Assembly: GCF_009617875.1 (NCBI RefSeq)
Contig: NZ_BLAV01000001.1
Coordinates: 1,488,001-1,552,000, forward strand
DNA: 64,000 bases
Reading direction: 5' to 3'
From: Prolixibacter sp. NT017
Lineage (GTDB): Bacteria > Bacteroidota > Bacteroidia > Bacteroidales > Prolixibacteraceae
The notes under the pieces were generated by a model that worked only from the letters and a program-made list of their open reading frames with translations, made no database searches and had not been told where the DNA came from. The position numbers were made by a program, and so were the translations under genes. How positions within the stretch are numbered: the first letter of the stretch is position 1; each line of letters opens with the position of its first letter. Of the stretch, positions 1-7,754 are shown in pieces.

Positions 1-153
1 AAGCCAGGATGAGGCAAAGACAATGAGAATGTGCCAGATATGAATTTTGCTGATTATTTTCTTTTCCTTTTGCAAACTCCAGTGTTCGCTCTGAAGAAGG
101 AAATCGGCTACCAGGTGTGCTGTTAGCTGAAGGAATAGGAGGGTAATCATCAT
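1..153 (-). CDS. DUF3307 family membrane protein (N-terminal part only)
   Basis: The reverse strand is open from ATG at 153 to the window edge, giving the first 51 residues of a protein that begins MMITLLFLQLTAHLVADFLL. A hydrophobic start followed by HLVADFLLQS is what I recognise from the DUF3307 family of small integral membrane proteins. The ATG at 153 follows the stop of the SatD-like gene (155-157) with one base between, so the two genes are almost certainly co-translated. This pairing (SatD-like regulator followed by DUF3307) is common in Bacteroidota. The rest of the gene lies outside the window. The function of the family is unknown. Confidence 0.75.
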   Translation of the reverse strand, partial: MMITLLFLQLTAHLVADFLLQSEHWSLQKEKKIISKIHIWHILIVFASSWL

Positions 154-154
154 G

Positions 155-844
155 TCAGTGTATGTTTTCTTCGAAGTACGAAACCGCCCGGTCAATTGCA
201 TTCCAGCCGGCAGCTGTAGAATGTTGATTGATGGTCGACTGATTCTTTTGTAGAATTTTGGCGATTTCCACTTCTGATTTGTTTAGCAATTTATAAAATA
301 CTACTTCACACTGTTTGGCCGAGCAACGCGCCAGAATGACATCCAGCATCTCGAGCATGGTTTCATATAAACGTTGAACTGCCAAATCGGTTGAAAGAAA
401 ATATAGTGTCCGTTTGATGATGATCTTTTGCTTGTCGTGTGTGTCTTTCCGGTTTAGCGCTCTTCCCGACAGGTAAATGGCTTCCCCGTCCATGATACCT
501 TTCAGGGGCTGATAGTTCTCCAACGGAGCCACAGCAATGGCTACACGCACGCCATGTTCTTTAAAGTATTTTATGCGCTTGTTTTCTTCTTTAGATGTTG
601 GTAACTCGATTGCCCGTATGAACGTCTTGATGAGTAGGGCCACACGCAGGGCTGTTTCCGGAGCATCCAACGCGCATTCGATGTAATCACCTTTCAGAAT
701 TCGACCATAGAATCCCTGGTTTGCGAAGTGCTGTGTAAGGTCAGTCATTAGCTCCTTCAACTTTGTTGAAAGCAAATCGCGATTCGTTGCAGACAAAGCT
801 GTTGAAGAGATGATATCGCATGAAATGGTTGCTCTGTTTTTCAT
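155..844 (-). CDS. SatD-like regulatory protein with C-terminal helix-turn-helix
   Basis: This 229-residue protein starts MKNRATISCDIISST, a pattern typical of the SatD family, in which the N-terminal part resembles a nucleotide-cyclase-like fold. The last ~60 residues (from the CSAKQCEVVFYKLL stretch to NQSTINQHSTAAGW) look like a sigma-70-region-4 or LuxR-type helix-turn-helix. The downstream partner is a DUF3307 membrane protein starting one base after the stop. Four phased palindromes lie 37-143 bp upstream of the start codon and are the natural candidates for its own binding sites, so autoregulation is likely (inference). The ligand and physiological role are not known to me. Confidence 0.7.
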   Translation of the reverse strand: MKNRATISCDIISSTALSATNRDLLSTKLKELMTDLTQHFANQGFYGRILKGDYIECALDAPETALRVALLIKTFIRAIELPTSKEENKRIKYFKEHGVRVAIAVAPLENYQPLKGIMDGEAIYLSGRALNRKDTHDKQKIIIKRTLYFLSTDLAVQRLYETMLEMLDVILARCSAKQCEVVFYKLLNKSEVEIAKILQKNQSTINQHSTAAGWNAIDRAVSYFEENIH

Positions 845-880
845 CTCGTTAATGCATTCTTCAGTTCTAATTAATCAATT

Positions 881-987
881 TATTGGTAAATATACTGATA
901 AATATATAATATCGGTAAATTCACCAATAAAAATTTTTTATCGGTATATATGCTAATAAATGGTGTTTATCGGTGAATATGCTAATA
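881..987 (-). promoter_or_regulatory. Array of four 20-bp palindromic operators, 29-bp period
   Basis: Four copies of an imperfect palindrome of the form TATCGGTAWATWTRCYAATA lie at 881-900, 910-929, 939-958 and 968-987. Starts are separated by exactly 29 bp each time. The half-sites TATYGGTA and TRCYRATA are conserved while the AT-rich middle varies. The array occupies the gap between the Crp-family gene (stop at 1001) and the SatD-like gene (start at 844), directly upstream of the latter. It is best read as a cooperative operator array controlling the SatD-DUF3307 operon, probably bound by the SatD-like protein itself (inference). Confidence 0.75.
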
Positions 988-1000
988 ATGAGGTCGGATT

Positions 1001-1666
1001 TTACTGCAGTATTTTTTTTAGTGCTTCTACATCTTTTATTTCAATTTCACCACGCCGCCATTCCAGTATCCCTTCACGTTGAAGTTCTCCGATGGTTCGG
1101 GCCAGCGATGGTCGGGTTACACCAAACATTTCGGCCAGACTTTGCTGGTTTTGCTTCAGTGGAATATTCCGGAATCCTGGTTTATAATGTTGTAACAGGA
1201 AGAAGGCGATTTTCTCACGAATGGTTTTAAAATTAAGAAAACTGATTTTTCTCGAAAGAAACTGGGCTTTATCGCTGATAATGTTCAGGAAGTTATTCAA
1301 TACTCGATTGTCAAGGCTCAGTAGTCGCGTAAAATTGGGCTTCAGAATGATGAGCATTTTGCCATCATCCATGGCCGATAGGTTAACCGGGAAGCGGCTG
1401 TTTTTTCCAAAAAGGAAACCGGCTGCAACCATCTGTGGGGGCAGCAGTTCTTCTATTTTCAGGCTGTTTCCGCTAAAGTCAACCATTTCACCCTGAAGTT
1501 TTCCTTCCAAAAGAATCATCGCTGCTTTCACTTCTTCTCCGGCTACGGCCAGTAAATCATCTTTGTGGAAATGTCGTATCTGATGTGGAACCTCGCCCAA
1601 AAGATTTTCTACTTCTGTTGGTTGAAGCCCTTTGAATATGGGTGATTGCGCCAGGATTGTATTCAT
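1001..1666 (-). CDS. Crp/Fnr-family transcriptional regulator, HcpR/NnrR-like
   Basis: This 221-residue protein has an N-terminal cyclic-nucleotide-binding-type beta-barrel (about residues 10-120), a dimerisation helix, and a C-terminal winged helix with the recognition segment SLAEMFGVTRPSLARTIGEL (about residues 170-190). It lacks the four-cysteine iron-sulfur signature of Fnr. It is divergent from a ferredoxin and an hcp gene, the usual place of HcpR-type nitrosative-stress regulators. On the minus strand a TATATTTG -7 box (1684-1691) precedes the start codon. The palindrome TGTAACAGCTGTTACA (1698-1713) lies just upstream of that box, so binding would probably repress its own gene. The exact signal (NO, possibly through haem) cannot be told from sequence. 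Confidence 0.8.
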   Translation of the reverse strand: MNTILAQSPIFKGLQPTEVENLLGEVPHQIRHFHKDDLLAVAGEEVKAAMILLEGKLQGEMVDFSGNSLKIEELLPPQMVAAGFLFGKNSRFPVNLSAMDDGKMLIILKPNFTRLLSLDNRVLNNFLNIISDKAQFLSRKISFLNFKTIREKIAFFLLQHYKPGFRNIPLKQNQQSLAEMFGVTRPSLARTIGELQREGILEWRRGEIEIKDVEALKKILQ

Positions 1667-1683
1667 CTCAAAAAGTTTTTATA

Positions 1684-1742
1684 CAAATATACCGATTTGT
1701 AACAGCTGTTACACTTTCCCGGTAAGGGCCCATCTACATTTG
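1684..1742. promoter_or_regulatory. Divergent promoter region with perfect Crp/Fnr-type operator
   Basis: A perfect 16-bp palindrome, TGTAACAGCTGTTACA, lies at 1698-1713. For the rightward ferredoxin-hcp operon, a TACATTTG element at 1735-1742 matches the Bacteroidota TAnnTTTG -7 consensus. With a start site about 5 bp beyond it, the palindrome centre falls near -41, the class II activation position of Crp-family proteins. For the leftward regulator gene, TATATTTG (1684-1691, minus strand) is the -7 box, and the palindrome sits in its spacer, which suggests autorepression. The positions are seen directly; the roles are inferred. Confidence 0.7.
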
Positions 1743-1782
1743 TAGTGTAAAATTTAAACAACAGCAATAAAGAAAACGAAAT

Positions 1783-2664
1783 ATGAAACGCGACATCATC
1801 CATATAGACGAAGAGAAATGTACTGGTTGTGGTCTTTGTGTTCCTAATTGCCACGAAGGTGCATTGCAGATTATTGACGGGAAGGCAGTTCTAATCAGCG
1901 ATTTGATGTGCGATGGTTTGGGAGCTTGTATCGGACACTGTCCGGAAGGAGCTATTACGATTGAAAATCGAGAAGCGCAACCGTACGATGAGGTGAAGGT
2001 GATAGAGATTATGGTGAGCAAAGGTTTTAATACGGTGGTGGCTCATCTGAAGCATTTGCGTGAACACAATGAGACAGGATTTCTGAAACAGGGAATGGGG
2101 TATTTGGTGGAAAACGAGGAGAATTTACCTTTTTCTGTTCAGGCGGTGAAGGATGCTGTTCACGCCGAGCCGAAGCCGGCAAACGGAAGCAGTTGTGGAG
2201 GAGGATGTCCAAGCTCTCAAACCGTTGTTTTTAATCCGGAAGAGTTGAAATTGGCACCTAAAGGCGAGAATGGTTCATTGGCTTCTCAACTCCGTCAATG
2301 GCCGGTGCAGATGCATCTTATCAACCCGGTAGCTCCTTACTTCCGTGGTGCCGATTTGCTGGTGGCAGCAGATTGTACAGCTTTTACACTGGGTGATTTC
2401 CATCAAAATTATTTGAAAGATAAATCGTTGGTTATTGCTTGTCCCAAACTGGATTCCGGAAAGGAGATTTATCTGGAGAAGTTAATCACTCTCATTAATG
2501 AAGCGAAAGTGAACACTATCACTGTACTGATGATGGAGGTGCCTTGCTGCGGTGGCTTACAGCAGCTGGTTCAAATGGCTACGCTTCGAGCCAGCCGAAA
2601 GGTTCCGGTAAAAGCCATTACGGTAAGTATTCGGGGCGAAGTTCTCGAAGAAGAGTGGGTATAG
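1783..2664 (+). CDS. Two-cluster 4Fe-4S ferredoxin-type protein, partner of Hcp
   Basis: This 293-residue soluble protein has two 4Fe-4S motifs in its first 60 residues: a full CTGCGLCVPNC and a second, CDGLGACIGHCPEGA. The C-terminal half carries further cysteines (CGGGCPSS near residue 145, AACPK-type and PCCGG segments near 225-265) that might bind another cofactor. It is 65 bp upstream of hcp in the same direction and shares the operator-bearing promoter. The family commonly accompanies Hcp in anaerobes and is believed to pass electrons to it; that role is inferred here. No signal peptide or membrane segment is visible. Confidence 0.8.
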   Translation: MKRDIIHIDEEKCTGCGLCVPNCHEGALQIIDGKAVLISDLMCDGLGACIGHCPEGAITIENREAQPYDEVKVIEIMVSKGFNTVVAHLKHLREHNETGFLKQGMGYLVENEENLPFSVQAVKDAVHAEPKPANGSSCGGGCPSSQTVVFNPEELKLAPKGENGSLASQLRQWPVQMHLINPVAPYFRGADLLVAADCTAFTLGDFHQNYLKDKSLVIACPKLDSGKEIYLEKLITLINEAKVNTITVLMMEVPCCGGLQQLVQMATLRASRKVPVKAITVSIRGEVLEEEWV

Positions 2665-2729
2665 AAGAACGTAAAAGTGATTTTAAATCAACAGTTAATC
2701 ATAAAACTTAATCTTTAAAACGAATTATC

Positions 2730-4373
2730 ATGAGTATGTTTTGTTTTCAATGTCAGGAAGCCGCTAAAGGCGAAGGTTGTACCATCAAAGGTGTTTGCGG
2801 AAAAACCGATGATGTAGCCAACTTGCAGGACTTACTGGTCTTTGTTACCAAAGGATTATCGATATACGCTCACGAAGCACGCCAAATGGGAATTGAATGG
2901 GAACCGGCGAATCGATTTGTATTTGATGCCCTGTTTATGACGATTACCAACGCTAATTTCGACAAGAATAAGATCGAAGAGAAAATTCGGGAAGGGTTAA
3001 AATTGCGTGCCGAATTGAAAAACCGCTTCGAAACAGAAGGTGGAAAACTTTCTTCGAATCATGAATCACTAACATGGGAAGCTGATACACTGGAAGCTTT
3101 CGAGGAAAAAGCAGCTAATGTGGGAATCCTCTCAACTGCTAATCCTGATGTTCGTTCGTTGCGTGAGTTGATTGTTTATGGTGTGAAAGGAATGGCCGCT
3201 TATGCTGAGCACGCTTTTAATCTCGGTTACGAGAAAAAAGAGCTCTATGCTTTCATGCAAAAGGCGTTGGCCGCAACTACCGATGATACTCTTTCGGCTG
3301 ACGATTTAGTTGCCCTGACGATGGAGACCGGAAAGTACGGAGTGGACGTGATGGCATTGCTCGACCAGGCAAATACAGAGAGCTATGGTAACCCTGAAAT
3401 TACAGAGGTAAATCTTGGCGTAAAAAAGAATCCCGGCATTTTGGTCAGCGGTCACGATTTGAAAGATTTTGAAGAATTGTTGAAGCAAACTGAAGGAACC
3501 GGCGTGGATATTTATACGCACAGCGAAATGTTGCCTGCTAACTATTATCCGGCTTTCAAGAAGTATGAACACTTTGTCGGTAACTACGGTAACGCATGGT
3601 GGAAGCAAAAAGAGGAATTTGAAGCGTTCAACGGACCGGTGTTGCTGACAACTAACTGTTTGGTTCCTCCTGCTGATTCGTACAAAGACCGGGTTTATAC
3701 TACCGGAGCAGCTGGTTTCGACGGAGTAAAACATATTGCACCCCGGAAAGATGGTGAACCGAAAGATTTTTCTGAAATTATCGAACATGCGAAAAAATGT
3801 GCTGCACCGACAGAGTTGGAAACCGGAACGATTGTAGGCGGATTTGCGCATAACCAGGTGATGCAGCTGGCTGATAAAGTAGTTGATGCAGTTAAGACCG
3901 GTGCTATTAAGAAATTTTTTGTAATGGCTGGTTGCGACGGTCGCATGAAAAGCCGCGATTACTACACCGAATTTGCCGATAAACTTCCGGAAGGAACCGT
4001 CATTCTGACTGCCGGTTGTGCCAAATATCGTTATAACAAGCTGCCTTTGGGTGATATCGGTGGTATTCCTCGTGTGTTGGATGCAGGACAGTGCAACGAC
4101 TCCTATTCATTGGCAGTAATCGCGTTGAAACTGAAAGAAGTTTTTGAACTGAATGACATCAATGAGTTGCCGATTGCATACAACATAGCGTGGTACGAAC
4201 AGAAGGCTGTGATTGTGTTGCTGGCGCTGCTCTATCTCGGTGTAAAGAATATTCATCTCGGCCCGACACTTCCGGCATTCCTCTCACCAAACGTGGCAAA
4301 TGTACTGGTAGAAAACTTTGGAATTGCAGGAATTAAAACAGTCGACGAAGATATTGAGGTTTTCATGGGTTAA
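2730..4373 (+). CDS. hcp: Hydroxylamine reductase / hybrid-cluster protein
   Basis: Hcp, 547 residues, carries an N-terminal iron-sulfur site (C5, C8, C17, C23; C-x2-C-x8-C-x5-C spacing, as in class I/III enzymes) and all eight expected hybrid-cluster ligands: H242, E266, C310, C402, C430, C455, E490 and K492. The enzyme reduces hydroxylamine to ammonia in vitro, and in vivo is thought to act mainly as a nitric oxide reductase. It lies behind its ferredoxin partner and a Crp/Fnr-family operator, with cupin and YgbA-like genes downstream, which together suggest a nitrosative-stress locus. The hairpin at 4398-4427 probably ends the main transcript. Confidence 0.97.
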   Translation: MSMFCFQCQEAAKGEGCTIKGVCGKTDDVANLQDLLVFVTKGLSIYAHEARQMGIEWEPANRFVFDALFMTITNANFDKNKIEEKIREGLKLRAELKNRFETEGGKLSSNHESLTWEADTLEAFEEKAANVGILSTANPDVRSLRELIVYGVKGMAAYAEHAFNLGYEKKELYAFMQKALAATTDDTLSADDLVALTMETGKYGVDVMALLDQANTESYGNPEITEVNLGVKKNPGILVSGHDLKDFEELLKQTEGTGVDIYTHSEMLPANYYPAFKKYEHFVGNYGNAWWKQKEEFEAFNGPVLLTTNCLVPPADSYKDRVYTTGAAGFDGVKHIAPRKDGEPKDFSEIIEHAKKCAAPTELETGTIVGGFAHNQVMQLADKVVDAVKTGAIKKFFVMAGCDGRMKSRDYYTEFADKLPEGTVILTAGCAKYRYNKLPLGDIGGIPRVLDAGQCNDSYSLAVIALKLKEVFELNDINELPIAYNIAWYEQKAVIVLLALLYLGVKNIHLGPTLPAFLSPNVANVLVENFGIAGIKTVDEDIEVFMG

Positions 4374-4397
4374 GTTTAGGTTGATTGGCTAATAAAA

Positions 4398-4427
4398 GCC
4401 GGTCGGAGTATTCTTTCTCCGGCCGGC
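4398..4427 (+). terminator. Hairpin terminator after hcp
   Basis: Two 11-nt arms (GCCGGTCGGAG at 4398-4408 and CTCCGGCCGGC at 4417-4427) pair with a single G-T wobble around an 8-nt loop. The hairpin is 25 bp past the hcp stop and is followed by CTATAAAAA rather than a long T run, so termination may be partial. Confidence 0.6.
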
Positions 4428-4615
4428 CTATAAAAACCAAGCCTTTTAAAGAAATATTCAATTTTTGATTGGTTTAGCATAGCAAAGCAGGTTGGACTGC
4501 AGTTTTTGGATTGAAAAGTGAAGATGATGACTCAATCGGTTTCCCGGAATGGATAGTGAGTTGGATAGCGGAGAAATCGGGGCCGGTCGGGCTCATCAAA
4601 ATGAGTTTGTAAATT

Positions 4616-4936
4616 ATGGAAAAGGGAAAACAGTTTAACGTTGCTTCCGGCATTGAGTACGCTGAAGGAGCGGTGGTCAGTAAAACCATCATCAAAGAAC
4701 CGACCGGTACCATTACGCTATTTGCTTTCGAGAAGGGGCAGGGGCTGAGTCCTCATACTGCACCTTTCGATGCACTGGTACAGGTTGTAGAAGGGAAAGC
4801 TACAATTACTATTGGTGGTGAGAATTCAGAGTTGGAAACGGGGGAAGCCATCATTCTTCCTTCCAATATTACTCATGCCGTTGAAGCAACTGAATCATTT
4901 AAAATGCTGTTGACCATGATCAAAACCAATTTATAA
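4616..4936 (+). CDS. Small cupin-domain protein
   Basis: This 106-residue protein is a single cupin barrel. The metal-binding motifs are recognisable though weak: SPHTAPFDALVQVVEGKATI for motif 1, with only one histidine near the usual HxH position, and LPSNITHAVEA for motif 2. The reaction or ligand cannot be assigned. It lies between hcp and a YgbA-like gene, so it may belong to the NO response, but the hairpin at 4398-4427 separates it from hcp. The 190 bp upstream contain a short open stretch with no start codon that is discussed under rejected items. Confidence 0.8.
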   Translation: MEKGKQFNVASGIEYAEGAVVSKTIIKEPTGTITLFAFEKGQGLSPHTAPFDALVQVVEGKATITIGGENSELETGEAIILPSNITHAVEATESFKMLLTMIKTNL

Positions 4937-5024
4937 GTACAAGAAGTAGTTAAGAGGTTAATTCGTTTTTATTCCCGCCGGACTTGGTTCGGTGGGAATT
5001 TACTTTTCAGCAATAGCTTTGTTA

Positions 5025-5348
5025 ATGACCGGAAAACGTGTGAAAGAAAAGCAGATTGTGACCCTCATGGTTGAATTGTATTGTCGAAAAAATCATAGAG
5101 TGGGAGGAATTTGTTCTGATTGCCAAGAACTGCTCGATTATGCAGAAAAACGATTGGATAATTGTGTGTTTAGTGACGAAAAGCCTGCTTGCAAACAATG
5201 TCTGGTCCATTGCTACAAACTTGCAATGCGCGAAAAAATTCGTGAAGTAATGCGTTGGTCGGGCCCCAGGATGTTGTTTTATCGTCCAGGAGTGGCGATA
5301 CGTCACCTTTTATCGAAACCTTATAAGAGCACTGGACAAACGAAGTAG
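5025..5348 (+). CDS. YgbA-like nitrous-oxide-stimulated promoter family protein
   Basis: This protein of about 107 residues has the cysteine pattern of the YgbA_NO family: YCRKNH, then CSDCQELLDYAEKRLDNC, KPACKQCLVHCY and a conserved RW/GPRML end. An upstream GTG at 4992 would add 11 hydrophobic residues; I prefer ATG 5025 because the family starts close to that point. In E. coli, ygbA is controlled by the NO sensor NsrR and helps recovery from nitrosative stress. Its presence just beyond hcp agrees with that role. The many conserved cysteines suggest a metal or iron-sulfur site (inference). Confidence 0.8.
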   Translation: MTGKRVKEKQIVTLMVELYCRKNHRVGGICSDCQELLDYAEKRLDNCVFSDEKPACKQCLVHCYKLAMREKIREVMRWSGPRMLFYRPGVAIRHLLSKPYKSTGQTK

Positions 5349-5443
5349 TTGGCCACTAGTGGGCTGTTAATATGAAAAGGCAATAGATGGACGCATATCT
5401 TCCCGGAACTGAAAACTATTCAGTAGGTGTAAGTACAAAAAAA

Positions 5444-5459
5444 GCCGGATAATTCCGGC
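5444..5459 (-). terminator. Terminator for the minus-strand gene at 5460
   Basis: A perfect 6-bp stem (GCCGGA at 5444-5449 and TCCGGC at 5454-5459) with a TAAT loop is flanked on its left by seven adenines, which read as a T run on the minus strand. It starts immediately after the stop codon of the gene ending at 5460. It may also stop rightward transcripts. Confidence 0.7.
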
Positions 5460-5732
5460 CTATGATAAAAAGATCTCTTTGAAAATCATTTCAATTTCAG
5501 CGTCGACTGACGGCGGGATCTTATAATGATCCGTGTAGTCGAAAGTTATTCCCTCATCCAGTTCATGGACAATCAGTATTTCGGTCAACGCCTTCGGACT
5601 CTTTCCCCAGAAATCTCTGATTTCCGTCAATCTTTCATCTTTACTGATGATCTCTTTCACAATCCTGCTCTTAAATCTTCTCTTTTGTTCCTGAAAAGAT
5701 TTAACTGTTTGTAATTCTGTAGTTCTACTCAT
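5460..5732 (-). CDS. Small hypothetical protein
   Basis: This protein is about 90 residues from ATG 5732 (MSRTTELQTVKS). An upstream ATG at 5768 would add 12 polar residues. The first half is basic and likely helical (QEQKRRFKSRIVKEIISKDE) and the second half acidic (ELDEGITFDYTDHYK). No domain, signal peptide or membrane segment is recognised. The strong terminator directly after the stop and the protein-like composition support a real gene. No function is assigned. Confidence 0.55.
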   Translation of the reverse strand: MSRTTELQTVKSFQEQKRRFKSRIVKEIISKDERLTEIRDFWGKSPKALTEILIVHELDEGITFDYTDHYKIPPSVDAEIEMIFKEIFLS

Positions 5733-6095
5733 TCTAGTTGGGTTTAAATTTGTTGTTTGGTGGTTCACTTTATTTGTAATATCATCGTGTTATTCGGTAT
5801 TCAGTAATGCCAATTTACATGTTACTCTGAACAGAAAAAAGCAAACAGGTTATACAGCATACGGCTCCAGTTATCAATATATGTTGATGTAACGGGTGTA
5901 GTTTTCGATTTAATGCCTTCAAATGACAGTTTTTCAAAACGATATGTGTTTAACTGGTTATAAGTGAATCGTATAGATGTTTTTTAACATTTCTGTTTTA
6001 CGGCAGCATAAAAGTCTGATTTTAATCATGTATAAGGCTGTGTATTATTCTCTTACTGTTATTTTGACTATATCCTTCCTTTACAAACCAGTTTA

Positions 6096-6262
6096 AATCC
6101 ACAAGCTGTGTACTCAAACTGTGGAATTGATTCTACATGTTGATTTGAGCTTGTGTTATCATAATTGTTTCCTTAAAAAAATGTATTCAGTGTAATCCAC
6201 AAGTATAATGTGTTTTACAGAATTTATGGTTCCTGTCTCTCTGACTTTGGCACAACCTTTTC
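6096..6262 (+). promoter_or_regulatory. Sigma-54-like promoter with upstream CACAAG repeat array
   Basis: The 545-bp gap before the first PepSY-like gene holds no gene. At 6247-6262 the sequence TTGGCACAACCTTTTC fits the sigma-54 -24/-12 layout (GG, ten bases, then TC where GC is usual), about 50 bp before the ATG at 6315. Further up, AATCCACAAG occurs at 6096-6105 and 6194-6203, and AGCTTGTG (the inverse of CACAAGCT at 6100-6107) at 6148-6155. The three sites are therefore about 50 bp apart, as expected of an enhancer. A sigma-54 activator gene lies at 8411. The motif positions are seen; the regulatory link is inference. Confidence 0.4.
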
Positions 6263-6314
6263 TATAAGTAGTACCGAAGACAAGCAGATACTTTGAATTA
6301 ATAAATGAATTAAC

Positions 6315-6638
6315 ATGAAAAATCACTCTTCCATAGAGTTTCTTTTGCTCCCGGTTTCCTCAGCTGGTATTACCGGACAAATAGAAAATGAGCATTCGAC
6401 GAATGACTCTTCGGTGGAACAAGTGGTTTTTGAGGTTATCCGGTTGAGTGACTTGCCGATGGCTGTGAAGGAATCGGTTGCTGAAGAGTTGACCGGATAC
6501 CGTTTATCAAATCAGGTAATTACAGGAACAATAAACGGAATGCTGGTTTACCGATTGACCTTCAGGTCGACGTCAGGCATCAACAATGTAGTTTACAAAG
6601 CTGATGGCGAAAGGTATGTTGCTCAATTGCAGAATTAA
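6315..6638 (+). CDS. PepSY-like small protein, paralogue 1 of 4
   Basis: First of four tandem genes of about 107 codons. The core (RLSDLPMAVKESVAEELTGY, then MLVYRLTF and YKADGERYVA) matches the other three copies: a DLPxAVxxxV helix followed by strands ending in a DG-RY motif, as in Bacteroidota PepSY-like or BLIP-like periplasmic domains. Unlike copies 2-4, the first 25 residues make only a poor signal peptide, so the start or export signal may have decayed. It lies about 50 bp downstream of a sigma-54-like promoter and 16 bp before copy 2. Function is unknown. Confidence 0.65.
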   Translation: MKNHSSIEFLLLPVSSAGITGQIENEHSTNDSSVEQVVFEVIRLSDLPMAVKESVAEELTGYRLSNQVITGTINGMLVYRLTFRSTSGINNVVYKADGERYVAQLQN

Positions 6639-6654
6639 ATAAAAAAGGAGGAAT

Positions 6655-6981
6655 ATGCGATTGTTGTCCGCCATAGGATTGATTGCTGTTTTTTCGCTGA
6701 TGCCTGGTAAGCCGGTTTTCGCGCAGAATGATTCTGCCGGAAGGCAAATGGCAATGGAGTTCAAAATTGATTTTAGCCGTATTGAATTATCAGACGTTCC
6801 GGCGTTTGTCAGTCTGGCTGTTAAGAGTGAATATCGCCAGGTGTCGATATCACAGGCATACAAAAGTCGTCTTCCCTGCGGAATGGTTATTTACAAGCTG
6901 TTCCTGAATGTAGAAGGAAGCACTAAAGTTAATTACTACAAGGAAGATGGAAGTAAATATATTCCAGGTAGGGACGGTTGA
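6655..6981 (+). CDS. PepSY-like small secreted protein, paralogue 2 of 4
   Basis: This 108-residue protein has a clear signal peptide ending near PVFAQ (about residue 24). It keeps the family layout (LSDVPAFVSLAVKSEYRQ, then IYKLFLNVEG and YYKEDGSKYIPG). The central helix is the most diverged of the set. A GGAGGA sequence a few bases upstream (6648-6653) is an unusually good ribosome-binding site for this phylum. It is most likely co-transcribed with copy 1. Such domains are often periplasmic and sometimes inhibit proteases or sense ligands; no specific role can be given. Confidence 0.7.
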   Translation: MRLLSAIGLIAVFSLMPGKPVFAQNDSAGRQMAMEFKIDFSRIELSDVPAFVSLAVKSEYRQVSISQAYKSRLPCGMVIYKLFLNVEGSTKVNYYKEDGSKYIPGRDG

Positions 6982-7041
6982 ATTTTGATGAGGGCAATAG
7001 AAAATAATTTTTGAGGAGGAGATTGATTTTAAAAAGGGGAT

Positions 7042-7362
7042 ATGAAGAAGTTATTTTTTACCGTAGCCATACTTTTTTCCATGGCCACAATATATGCAGT
7101 AAATGCCAGCCCGGTTTTTTCGGGTAGTCTGGAAATAACAAATGTTTGGGCAAAGCCCGACTTCAGGCAAATTAGCGTCAGCGAACTGCCTCAGGCAATT
7201 AAGGAATCGGTAAGTGACCAGTTTAAAGATGCAACGATTACCGGGGCTTATGTAGCTAATTTGAGTGATGGAACAAAAATGTACAAAGTGATTTTGAACG
7301 TGGAAGGCCAGGAAGAATCGATTATGTTTAATGCAGATGGCTCACGTTATCAAATCAATTAA
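7042..7362 (+). CDS. PepSY-like small secreted protein, paralogue 3 of 4
   Basis: This 106-residue protein has an N-terminal signal peptide (MKKLFFTVAILFSMATIYAV). The body (ISVSELPQAIKESVSDQFKD, then KMYKVILNVEG and MFNADGSRYQIN) is close to copy 4 and the consensus of the quartet. A GAGGAG sequence at 7014-7019 and a purine-rich stretch before the start provide ribosome binding. The tandem arrangement with one conserved core shows local gene duplication followed by divergence. Confidence 0.75.
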   Translation: MKKLFFTVAILFSMATIYAVNASPVFSGSLEITNVWAKPDFRQISVSELPQAIKESVSDQFKDATITGAYVANLSDGTKMYKVILNVEGQEESIMFNADGSRYQIN

Positions 7363-7427
7363 ATAAAAAGACTCAAATCACCAGCAAATTTCTAAATATT
7401 AACAATTGTATTAAAAACGAGTTAGTT

Positions 7428-7754
7428 ATGAAAAAAGTATTAATTCCATTGGTTTTAGTTTTTGCGCTTGGCACTGGTTATGTTGCTAATGCTGCCAATT
7501 CAGTCTCAAAAACGACGAATTCATCTTTTGTAATGCAATCCGACCTCAAATTTATTTCGGTCGATGTAGCAGATTTGCCCGAAGCGGTGACTAAAGCTGT
7601 TGCCAGCGACTACAAAGATGCCAAAATCAGTCAGGGGTTCGTTGCAACCACTGAAGATGGATCAAAAGTATATAAAGTTGTTCTCCAGTTAAATGGAGAG
7701 AGCATGACTGCCATGTACAATGAGGATGGTAGTAAGTATGAGCCGGAATCATAA
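7428..7754 (+). CDS. PepSY-like small secreted protein, paralogue 4 of 4
   Basis: This 108-residue protein has a signal peptide ending near the VANAAN segment. The mature domain (SVDVADLPEAVTKAVASDYK, then KVYKVVLQLNGE and MYNEDGSKYEPE) is the best match to the quartet consensus. It is the last gene before a 650-bp gap leading to a sigma-54 response regulator. Whether that two-component system senses or controls these proteins is a hypothesis based on position only. Confidence 0.75.
   Translation: MKKVLIPLVLVFALGTGYVANAANSVSKTTNSSFVMQSDLKFISVDVADLPEAVTKAVASDYKDAKISQGFVATTEDGSKVYKVVLQLNGESMTAMYNEDGSKYEPES

Noticed and set aside
4478..4618. Open plus-strand stretch before the cupin gene that reads like the C-terminal end of a START-like domain (FPEWIVSWIAEKSGPVGLIK).
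   Set aside because: It has no start codon, is preceded by an in-frame stop and is only about 45 codons. It might be a gene remnant, but the likeness is too weak to call.
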